Shown piece after piece: positions 7,789 to 13,611 of a stretch of DNA of 13,611 nt. Position 1 is the first letter of the stretch; the number at the start of each line of letters is the position of its first letter. The stretch is from Bryobacteraceae bacterium. GTDB taxonomy: Bacteria > Acidobacteriota > Terriglobia > Bryobacterales > Bryobacteraceae. Below the pieces are notes generated by a model. The model saw only the letters and a program-made list of their open reading frames with translations, had not been told where the DNA came from and did no database searches. The stretch spans positions 1 to 13,611 of the forward strand of contig JANXXV010000851.1 of NCBI GenBank assembly GCA_025350445.1. Reading direction: 5' to 3'. The position numbers and the translations under genes were made by a program.

Positions 7789-7800
7789 ATACGATCTCCG

Positions 7801-8697
7801 TCAGTTTCCGCGCTTCACCCAGTCCATCTTGTAGTAGAGCGCCTTCTCCATCAGGTTCACGTGCGCCCGGTATCCGGCCGGATCGATAAAGGGATTCGGC
7901 CCGCCCTTGCCCAACTTGGCGTACTTGTCCGCCAGGCCGTAGAACTTTCCGTGTGAGGCGAGAAAGATATCGCATGGCAGGGACTTCAGCACTTCAAACG
8001 TTCGCATGAAATCCGGCAGCATGTCCGGGTAAGCCTTGTAGTCGAAGAGCTGGTGCGCGTCGTTCACACCCGCGCTTCCCAAGATGAGGACGTCGTAAGA
8101 CTTTCCATCCTCCTGCACCTGCATGGTGTAGGTGGTGTTTCCCTTGGTGTGGCCGGGCGTCAGATGAGCCACCAGCCGGTTCCCGCCGAGCGTCACTTCG
8201 TCCTTGTCATAGAGAACGCGGCTCACTTTCACCGGTGGAAAGCCCATGCGCGTCCCCTTGGCGCCGCTCTCCATCACCTCTACATCTTTGTCCATTACCA
8301 TCACCTGCGCACCAGTGAACTCTTTTACCCGCGCCGTGCCCGCGCAGTGATCCCCGTGCGCGTGGCTGATCAATACAATTTTGATGTCCTGGAAGCGAAA
8401 ACCGAGTTTCTCCACGCTCTTTTGGATCAGGGGAACCGAATCGTCGAAATTCGGATTGATCAGGATGTGACCCTGGTCTGAAGTGATCAGGAAGGAGGCG
8501 TAGCCGGCTGTTCCAACGTAATAGACGTTACCCACCACTTTATGTGCAGGGTAAGACTGGTTGTCCACTTCCCTGGTGTGAACTTCCGCTTCCCAGGGCA
8601 GCAGGATGGGCGGCAGGGACTCGGTGGGTATCCTCGGCGCCGGGGGTTGCGCAAATAGAGTTACGGCGATCACGGAGAGTATGAGTAAGGGGCGCAT
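7801..8697 (-). CDS. Subclass B3-like metallo-beta-lactamase, exported
   Basis: The product is 298 aa with a signal peptide (MRPLLILSVIAVTLFA, cleavage near residue 16-17), so it is periplasmic. The zinc ligands of the metallo-beta-lactamase fold are complete: SHAHGDH gives His112, His114, Asp116 and His117 (HxHxDH), PGHTKGNTTY gives His183 and ASHGKFYGL gives His249. The use of His directly after Asp (DH), the GHTxGxT motif and the ending GGPNPFIDPAGYRAHV are typical of subclass B3 (L1/FEZ-type) rather than B1. All metal ligands are present, so an active di-zinc hydrolase is likely. The physiological substrate is unknown, since environmental B3 homologues are often of low or untested lactamase activity. 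It is the promoter-proximal gene of a pair with paiB. Confidence 0.88.
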   Translation of the reverse strand: MRPLLILSVIAVTLFAQPPAPRIPTESLPPILLPWEAEVHTREVDNQSYPAHKVVGNVYYVGTAGYASFLITSDQGHILINPNFDDSVPLIQKSVEKLGFRFQDIKIVLISHAHGDHCAGTARVKEFTGAQVMVMDKDVEVMESGAKGTRMGFPPVKVSRVLYDKDEVTLGGNRLVAHLTPGHTKGNTTYTMQVQEDGKSYDVLILGSAGVNDAHQLFDYKAYPDMLPDFMRTFEVLKSLPCDIFLASHGKFYGLADKYAKLGKGGPNPFIDPAGYRAHVNLMEKALYYKMDWVKRGN

Positions 8698-8712
8698 GAC
8701 TGGATGGTTGAG

Positions 8713-8718
8713 AGTATA
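8713..8718 (-). promoter_or_regulatory. Possible -10 promoter element of the metallo-beta-lactamase/paiB unit
   Basis: TATACT on the minus strand lies 15 bases before the ATG at 8697. It is one base from the consensus -10, but no good -35 is seen at 16-18 bp. If used, the transcript would begin only about 8 bases before the ATG, in keeping with the absence of a Shine-Dalgarno sequence there. Confidence 0.3.
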
Positions 8719-8778
8719 TCACCGGCTACGGCCACCCAGTTTGACACTGCGGCGGGAGTACGCAAAGGTATACCCGTT

Positions 8779-9722
8779 GTGAACCGTTTCCGGCCATCCA
8801 GACTCGCGTTAGCATTGGAGCTGTTTGTTGGTGTCAACGCCATGCCGGGGCAGACGGCCACCTTCCAGACCCGCTTCGTCACCGCGAACGGCGTCAAGCT
8901 GCACTATGTGGAATGGGGCGGCAAGGGCGAATCGCTGGTTTACCTGACGGAACTGGGCGGAATGGCGGACGGCTTTGACCCGATTGCGAAGAGGGTCACA
9001 GGCCGTTTTCACGTCATAGGGTTGACGAGGCGCGGGCAGGGAGAATCGGAGAAGCCGTCGTCCGGCTATGACGTAGACACCCTGGCACAAGACATCACGG
9101 CGTTTCTCAATGTCCTGAATATCAAGCGTGCAATCCTGGTCGGGGTATTCAGTTGCCGGCAACGGGGAGACCGGGTTTGCAGGGCTATATCCAAAGCGGG
9201 TGGCGAAGTTGGTCTACCTGGATGCCGCCTATGACCACGCGAGCGATCGGGAACTTTTTGACCGGGTTAGATCGCAGTTCTCCCTCTCGCCGATCAAGTT
9301 GGGTGACCCATACCTGAGCGGAATCTTCGCAGGTTCGAACCGGTTCCACCCGGACTACGCCCGGCCTGCTGGTCTATAAGATTCTACTGCGCTACTGGGA
9401 ATGGACCCCGGAAGACGACGTGCGGCCGCTGATTTTCCTGATGAGCGACTAAGGTGATGGCGCCTGCGCTGAGCTTTCATGTGATCTACGACGCGCCTCC
9501 TGCTTGCACGTCGTGGGATGAGACGGCGCGTAAGAAATTCCAGGCGTATTGGAAGGAGTATGGCAATGCCTTTAGCCGGGGACAATGGAGCGATTCCGCA
9601 ACGAAGTGAGGCACGCCAAGATAGTAGCACTGCACGATACGGGTCACTCGGAATTCCTGACCGACCCCAAGCAACAGGATATTGTCGTCCGCGAAATGCG
9701 AAGTTTTTTCGAATGCCATTGA
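8779..9722 (+). pseudogene. Alpha/beta-hydrolase-fold pseudogene with several frameshifts
   Basis: The frame starts at GTG 8779 (GTG/ATG alternatives at 8704 and 8842) and reads a weak signal-like segment, then FVTANGVKLHYVEWGGKGES, LGGMADGFDPIAKRVTGRFH and LTRRGQGESEKPSSGYDVDT, the front half of an alpha/beta hydrolase. At a run of four G (9142-9145) the frame breaks. Removing one G gives VGYSVAGNGETGFAGLYPKR, which contains the nucleophile-elbow serine. That frame stops at 9379. Further pieces follow in other frames: VIYDAPPACTSWDETARKKF to a TGA at 9607, then MERFRNEVRHAKIVALHDTG, HSEFLTDPKQQ and MRSFFECH to the TGA at 9720-9722. DTGH holds the likely catalytic His. At least three lesions exclude a single sequencing error. 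The full ancestral protein would be about 315 aa and possibly exported. No intact hydrolase can be made. Confidence 0.85.
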
Positions 9723-9791
9723 TTTGACTGCGGCGACACACTCGCGGACGGGCTTGTTTTTTAGAATCGCAAGTCGTAGCATTTAAGCAGC

Positions 9792-10196
9792 GTGCGTGTT
9801 CCACTGGCACAGTCCGGGCCCCAAACGGAATCGGGCGAGATTCCCGACAAGCTTTACTTCCGCATCGGGGATGTAAGCCGTTTGGCGGGTGTGCCGACCT
9901 ATGTCTTGCGCTATTGGGAGACGGAATTTCCTACTATTGCGCCGAAGAAATCGGGAACGGGGCACCGCCTCTACCGGCGCAAGGACGTCGAGATGGTACT
10001 GGAAATCAAGCGGCTCCTCTATGAGAAGCGCTATACGATTGAGGGAGCGCGGAAGGCGCTGGACCCTAAATTTGAAATACCTGTCCGAAAAACTTCGGCG
10101 CCGAAATTCGCGCAAGGCGACCTGTTTCCCGCAGCCCCGGCGGATCTGACTGGCATCCGAGGCGAGCTCGCCGCGATTCTCAAACTTCTCCAGTAA
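9792..10196 (+). CDS. MerR-family transcriptional regulator (winged helix-turn-helix)
   Basis: The product is 134 aa from GTG 9792; the upstream ribosome site is weak, so the true start could lie a few codons downstream. LYFRIGDVSRLAGVPTYVLR at 21-40 is a MerR N-terminal helix-turn-helix, followed by YWETEFP and the wing GTGHRLYRRKDVE (55-67). A helical segment (EIKRLLYEKRYTIEGARKAL, 71-90) follows. The C-terminus is short and polar, and ends in a small helix (RGELAAILKLLQ). There is no cysteine set or large ligand-binding domain, so this belongs with the HTH-only MerR-like proteins often found near ihfA rather than with metal sensors. It precedes flbD by 55 bp on the same strand. It may govern the flagellar genes or simply share their neighbourhood. 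Confidence 0.88.
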   Translation: MRVPLAQSGPQTESGEIPDKLYFRIGDVSRLAGVPTYVLRYWETEFPTIAPKKSGTGHRLYRRKDVEMVLEIKRLLYEKRYTIEGARKALDPKFEIPVRKTSAPKFAQGDLFPAAPADLTGIRGELAAILKLLQ

Positions 10197-10237
10197 TTTT
10201 GCTCTCTGAATCTCGCTCTAAGACGATAAGGTCACTT

Positions 10238-10242
10238 GGGAG
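10238..10242 (+). promoter_or_regulatory. Ribosome binding site of flbD
   Basis: GGGAG lies 9 bases before the GTG at 10252. It supports a GTG start that gives the conserved MIRLTRINR N-terminus of FlbD. Confidence 0.55.
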
Positions 10243-10251
10243 TAAATCAGG

Positions 10252-10470
10252 GTGATTCGGCTTACGCGGATTAATCGTCAAGCGATAGTCTTGAACTCCG
10301 ACTTGGTGGAACATCTGGAATCGACTCCGGATACGGTGATCACCATGACGTCGGGGCAAAAGCTGGTGGTGCTTGAGAGTACCGATGAGGTAGTGAAGCG
10401 AATAATCGAATTCCGGCGGGTCCTGACGGAGCGCAAATCCAATTGCGAGTACCAGGATAGACCGGAATGA
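10252..10470 (+). CDS. flbD: FlbD-family flagellar protein
   Basis: The product is 72 aa, the usual size. The sequence MIRLTRINRQAIVLNSDLVE followed by HLESTPDTVITMTSGQKLVV and a VDEVV-type helix (ESTDEVVKRIIEFRR) is the hallmark of the FlbD family found beside motA in spirochaetes, Firmicutes and others. It is not the Caulobacter sigma-54 activator that shares the name. Its exact function is unclear; it is thought to be connected with flagellar motor assembly or function. It starts at GTG, and its stop overlaps the motA start by 4 bp (ATGA), showing co-transcription and probable translational coupling. Confidence 0.92.
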   Translation: MIRLTRINRQAIVLNSDLVEHLESTPDTVITMTSGQKLVVLESTDEVVKRIIEFRRVLTERKSNCEYQDRPE

Positions 10471-11285
10471 AGCCGAAACGAAAAGCTGACCTTGCCACCA
10501 TCCTCGGCATCATGGTGGCGCTCGGTGGAATGGTCGGCGGCTTGATTCTGGAAGGCGGATCTATCCGGGACGTCGGGCAGGTCACCGCGGCCATCATCGT
10601 GGTTGGCGGAACAATCGGAGCTGTAATGGTGAATACGCCCATGGAGATACTGATACGGGCCTGCAAGCGGCTGCTCTCTATTTTTCTCTACACTCCGATA
10701 TCGCCGGGTATAATCGCCGAGGAGATCATCGGTTACGCTACGAAAGCCAGAAAGAACGGCATCGTTTCACTGGAGCAAGAGGCGGCCGAAATTCAGGATC
10801 CGTTCTTGCGGAAGGCGCTAAACCTCGCAGTGGATGGCGCGGACCTTCAGGAGTTGCGGAACATGATGGAACTCGAAATCGCGATCGAGGAACACCATGT
10901 CGAAGCCGAGGCCAAGGTGTTTGAAAGCGCCGGCGGGTATGCTCCCACTATCGGAATCATCGGCGCGGTGATGGGTCTGATTCAGGTAATGAAGCATTTG
11001 GCGAACATTGATGAGGTAGGGCATGGGATCGCGGTGGCGTTTGTTGCAACCGTCTATGGGGTGGCGCTGTCGAACATAGTCTTTCTTCCCGTGGCCAATA
11101 AGATAAAAGCCCGGGCGCATGAGGAAACCGAGAGGCGCGAGTTGATTCTGGAAGGTGTGGTCAGCATTGTGGAGGGGCTGAACCCGAAGCTGATACGGAC
11201 AAAATTGGAGATCTACGCCAGGCACGAGCCGATGAAAAAGGACGCTGGGCCGGAAGAAACTCTTCCCACTGAGAAGGCAGCGTGA
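10467..11285 (+). CDS. motA: Flagellar motor stator protein MotA
   Basis: The product is 272 aa. Four membrane segments are visible: about 10-28, 36-55, 157-176 and 188-210. The large cytoplasmic loop carries the conserved charged stretch KARKNGIVSLEQEA (93-106), where Arg95 and Glu103 correspond to the residues that contact the rotor protein FliG. YAPTIGIIGAVMGLI (Pro160) and the segment AVAFVATVYGVALSNIVFLP (Pro208) are the conserved TM3 and TM4 with their prolines. MotA forms a ring of five around two MotB subunits and converts ion flow to torque at the inner membrane. The gene overlaps flbD and motB by 4 bp on each side (ATGA and GTGA), which makes equal translation of the stator subunits likely. 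Confidence 0.96.
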   Translation: MKPKRKADLATILGIMVALGGMVGGLILEGGSIRDVGQVTAAIIVVGGTIGAVMVNTPMEILIRACKRLLSIFLYTPISPGIIAEEIIGYATKARKNGIVSLEQEAAEIQDPFLRKALNLAVDGADLQELRNMMELEIAIEEHHVEAEAKVFESAGGYAPTIGIIGAVMGLIQVMKHLANIDEVGHGIAVAFVATVYGVALSNIVFLPVANKIKARAHEETERRELILEGVVSIVEGLNPKLIRTKLEIYARHEPMKKDAGPEETLPTEKAA

Positions 11286-12097
11286 GGAAGCAGAAACGAC
11301 ACCCGGCTCATGAAAATCATGAGCGCTGGCTGGTGTCCTACGCGGACTTCATCACATTATTGTTCGCATTCTTCGTGGTGATGTTCGCCTCCAGCCAGGC
11401 GGACAAGTCCAAAGCCAAGAAGATGTCGGAATCGGTGAAGAGCGCCTTCGAAGAAGGGCACTTTTCCGCCGCGGTTGCCTCCATTTTGGGTGGCACTGTC
11501 GATGACAAAGGCAAGGGAAACGCCCAAATGAAGGGCGCCGGTGGGGAGAAGAAAACACCTCCGCCGCCCGTTATCCCGCCTACTGTCCCGCCCAAAGTAA
11601 CTCCCGAAAAGCTGGCTGAGTTGATGCCGTCACTGCAACGCCTGACAACCGATTTGAAAAAGGAGATCGCCGAGGGCAAGATCCAGTTGACTCTGGAGCA
11701 GCGCGGACTGGTAATCAGCTTGAAACAAGCCGCTTTTTTCCCGTCCGGGGGAGATGGCGTCGCAGTCGAGTCGTTTGCCAGCATCGAAAAGGTGGCGGAA
11801 GTGATCAAGAAAATACCTAACCCGGTACGCCTGGAAGGGCACACCGACGCTGTCCCGATTCACAATGCCCACTACCGCAGTAACTGGGAGCTTTCGGCCG
11901 CCAGGAGCATCGCCATGCTCGAGATTCTGGACGCTCGCTTTGGTGTTCCGCGGGCGCAGATGGCAATTTCGGGTTATGCCGAATCAAAGCCAGTTGCGTC
12001 GAACGACAGCGAGGAGGGGCGTGCGCAGAATCGCCGCGTGGATATCCTGATCATGAACGAGCACGGCGCGCAGGGCGAACCTGGGCGCGCCCAGTAA
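11282..12097 (+). CDS. motB: Flagellar motor stator protein MotB (OmpA-type peptidoglycan binding)
   Basis: The product is 271 aa from GTG 11282, with GAGAAGG just upstream. The N-terminal plug and helix RWLVSYADFITLLFAFFVVM (15-34) hold the ion-binding Asp22. The flanking residues YADFITLLFAFF fit the proton-type MotB more than the sodium-type PomB, which is inferred. A Lys/Asp-rich linker follows with a proline block PPPPVIPPTVPPK (93-105). The OmpA/MotB domain covers about 130-260: LEGHTDAVPI (184-193), SNWELSAARS (200-209) and RAQNRRVDI (247-255) are the peptidoglycan-binding signatures, with the two Arg after the N of AQNRR. MotB anchors the stator to the cell wall. Short polar tail after 260. 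Confidence 0.96.
   Translation: MRKQKRHPAHENHERWLVSYADFITLLFAFFVVMFASSQADKSKAKKMSESVKSAFEEGHFSAAVASILGGTVDDKGKGNAQMKGAGGEKKTPPPPVIPPTVPPKVTPEKLAELMPSLQRLTTDLKKEIAEGKIQLTLEQRGLVISLKQAAFFPSGGDGVAVESFASIEKVAEVIKKIPNPVRLEGHTDAVPIHNAHYRSNWELSAARSIAMLEILDARFGVPRAQMAISGYAESKPVASNDSEEGRAQNRRVDILIMNEHGAQGEPGRAQ
12081..12094 (+). terminator. Possible weak terminator hairpin at the end of motB
   Basis: CTGGGCGCGCCCAG is a perfect 14-bp palindrome (5-bp stem with CGCG loop) covering the last motB codons, followed by TAATAAAACTTTC. The T-run is poor. A second small inverted pair, TTCGA/TCGAA (12105-12121), lies in the 24-bp gap between the converging motB and rnc genes. Either could help stop transcription. 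Confidence 0.25.
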
Positions 12098-12121
12098 TAA
12101 AACTTTCGATGTATCCTCGAA

Positions 12122-12826
12122 CTACTTCAACGCCTCAAGCACCGACTTGGCCGCACTCTGGCCCGCGGCTTTCTTGGATAGACCTTCGCCGCGCGCTGAA
12201 TACGCCGATCCCACCTGAACCTCTACGACAAAAGTCTTTGCGTGTTCCGGGCCATTCTCCTTGGCAATAATGTACCGCGGTTGCGGAAGACTCAACACCT
12301 GCGCACGTTCCTGCAACGCGGTCTTGTAGTCGGCAACGCGGTCTTCTTCGCTACTGTCCTTGAGATGCCACTCATCCACCAGTTTGCCAACGATGAAATC
12401 ACGGGCCACATCCATGCCGCCGTCCAGGTAGATCGCCGCAATCACGGCTTCCAGCGCATTGGCCAGCAAGGCACGCTTTTCCCTGCCGCCACTCATCTCT
12501 TCGCCGCGGCCAAGGTGCAGGAAGGCACCCAAATCCATCGCCCGGGCCACCAGATGAAGATGGGCAGCGCTAACCAGATGCGCCTTCAGCTTTGATAGCC
12601 GGCCTTCAGGATACAACGGATAGCGGCGAACGAGACACTCGCTAACGACGAAGCCAAGGATGGAGTCGCCCAGGAATTCAAGTTGTTCGTTGTCGATGAA
12701 GCCGGCCTCACTGCCCGGCTTCTTCTCAAAACAGAGAGACTTGTGGGTCAGCGCACGCATCAAAAGTTCCCGGTTTGCAAACGGGCGGCCTAAGTTCACC
12801 TCCAAAACCTGCAGATCCGCGGGCAT
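12122..12826 (-). CDS. rnc: Ribonuclease III
   Basis: The product is 234 aa from ATG 12826 (a TTG at 12832 would add two residues); no clear ribosome site is seen for either. The RNase III domain spans about 6-155, with NEQLEFLGDSILGFVVSE giving the metal ligands Glu47, Glu50 and Asp54. NALEAVIAAIYLDGG supplies the second acidic pair as Asn123/Glu126; Asn at this place is an accepted variant. A double-stranded-RNA-binding domain follows (DYKTALQERAQ from 167, then LSKKAAGQSAAKSVLEALK at the end). The enzyme cuts double-stranded RNA in rRNA processing and mRNA turnover. It lies 14 bp after the TPR gene on the same strand and so is probably co-transcribed. It converges with motB, 24 bp apart. 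Confidence 0.95.
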   Translation of the reverse strand: MPADLQVLEVNLGRPFANRELLMRALTHKSLCFEKKPGSEAGFIDNEQLEFLGDSILGFVVSECLVRRYPLYPEGRLSKLKAHLVSAAHLHLVARAMDLGAFLHLGRGEEMSGGREKRALLANALEAVIAAIYLDGGMDVARDFIVGKLVDEWHLKDSSEEDRVADYKTALQERAQVLSLPQPRYIIAKENGPEHAKTFVVEVQVGSAYSARGEGLSKKAAGQSAAKSVLEALK

Positions 12827-12840
12827 CTTCAACGTAAGGA

Positions 12841-13611
12841 TTACGGCTTCTTTACTTCCACTTGCGGCGGAGGAGCCGAACCGGTGGTGGAGGGTTTAAT
12901 TGTGGCGGACTTCAGCTTCATCGCGTTCATTTTTTCGCTGGTTGCCACCTGCTTGATCTGCGGGTTCAGATCGGGCATCGCCATCAACTTGTCAAGCACC
13001 GGAATTGCCGCGTCCGGTTTGCCGCTCAAATTATAGGCCGCGGCCAGGCGCACCATCGTCGCCTGATCCGGCACCGGGGCAATGTCAGTGCTGGTCTTAA
13101 ATTCGCCCGCAGCCACGTCGTACTTCTTGCGGACCATCGCGGCCAGTCCCAGCGCCTCGTGGGCCTGTGCCAGATAATCTTTCTTTGCGGTTTCCCACTG
13201 CTCATCGGTGATATCGGGCCGGGGTTTCGCGGCGGCGTTGATCAGTTCAATAGACTGGCGGGCGTACTTTTCGGACCGTTGCAACTTTTCTTCTTTGTCG
13301 AGATCGAATTCGCGTGTCTTCTGGGCAATGCCATTGGCCAGCATCAGCATCGCCGGGTAATTTTGCGGGTCGGCTTCAATGGTGCGCTCCGAGTAGATCA
13401 CCATCTTTTCGAAATCGTTCTTTTGTTGTGCGGATGCCGCCGCTACCTGCAAGGCAACGGCCTTAAACTCGGTGTCGGCGAACTTAGTCAGAAGGTTTTC
13501 GGCGGCGGCGATGCGCGCGTCGGGCTCAGTGGCGGTGAAGATCGCATTGACAGCATCCACTTCTTTCTGCGATTTCGGCTTCGGCTGCTTGGCCGGCTTC
13601 TGGGCGAGCAC
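12841..13611 (-). CDS. TPR-repeat protein, N-terminus outside the window
   Basis: The visible 257 codons run from the right edge to a TAA at 12843-12841. The first visible residues VLAQKPAKQPKPK look like the end of a signal peptide and a basic, Lys/Pro-rich mature start, so the true start is probably just upstream and the protein exported. Tetratricopeptide-like helix pairs recur: FEKMVIYSERTIEADPQNYP, the segment AHEALGLAAMVRKKYDVAAG followed by FKTSTDIAP, and MVRLAAAYNLSGKPDAAIPV. TPR domains serve as scaffolds for protein binding; no partner or catalytic domain is visible. The C-terminus is rich in Pro, Thr and Ser and ends EVKKP. It precedes rnc by 14 bp. Confidence 0.8.
   Translation of the reverse strand: MLAQKPAKQPKPKSQKEVDAVNAIFTATEPDARIAAAENLLTKFADTEFKAVALQVAAASAQQKNDFEKMVIYSERTIEADPQNYPAMLMLANGIAQKTREFDLDKEEKLQRSEKYARQSIELINAAAKPRPDITDEQWETAKKDYLAQAHEALGLAAMVRKKYDVAAGEFKTSTDIAPVPDQATMVRLAAAYNLSGKPDAAIPVLDKLMAMPDLNPQIKQVATSEKMNAMKLKSATIKPSTTGSAPPPQVEVKKP

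Noticed and set aside
9128..9379. Programmed frameshift to make a full alpha/beta hydrolase
   Set aside because: Even after the shift at the GGGG run the frame stops at 9379, and later conserved pieces lie in yet other frames, so ordinary decay explains it better.
10818..11225. Minus-strand frame opposite motA
   Set aside because: motA is unmistakable by its membrane segments and conserved residues; the antisense translation has no family features.

Overview
The window looks like chromosomal DNA of a moderately GC-rich, Gram-negative, probably flagellated soil bacterium. The best guess is Acidobacteriota, in the Solibacter/Bryobacter neighbourhood. This is inferred from the style of the genes, not from a database search. 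The pointers are a very large TonB-receptor-like protein with an N-terminal carboxypeptidase-regulatory domain, a secreted protein joining one c-type heme motif to a squalene-cyclase-like helical toroid, frequent GTG/TTG starts, and many exported enzymes.

Layout. 1-2987 (-): a TonB-dependent/Oar-like outer-membrane receptor, cut by the left edge. 3133-4230 (+): the heme/toroid protein, divergent from the receptor. 8697-4232 (-): a run of same-strand genes in the order subclass B3 metallo-beta-lactamase-like hydrolase, PaiB-like FMN-binding protein (TTG start, 12 bp later), small putative secreted protein, exported alkaline-phosphatase-superfamily enzyme (GTG start), overlapping SDR oxidoreductase, and a decayed NmrA-like/atypical SDR that starts 1 bp after the SDR stop. 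8779-9722 (+): an alpha/beta-hydrolase pseudogene broken by several frameshifts. 9792-12097 (+): a MerR-family regulator followed by flbD-motA-motB, the last three linked by 4-bp stop/start overlaps. 12826-12122 (-): RNase III. 13611-12841 (-): a TPR-type protein, cut by the right edge, whose stop lies 14 bp before the rnc start.

How the genes fit together. flbD-motA-motB is a compact flagellar module: an FlbD-type small protein plus the two stator subunits of the proton-driven motor. The MerR gene 55 bp upstream is a plausible but unproven regulator. The metallo-beta-lactamase/PaiB pair is probably co-transcribed. The phosphatase/SDR/NmrA-like set reads as an operon whose last member has died. 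No CRISPR array, tRNA, rRNA, transposase, prophage or attachment site was seen. I did not find a clearly new defence or mobile system. The items most worth a second look are the heme/toroid protein, the B3-lactamase/PaiB pair, and the two pseudogenes with their palindromes. Every stretch over 300 bp without an intact gene is occupied by one of the two pseudogenes.
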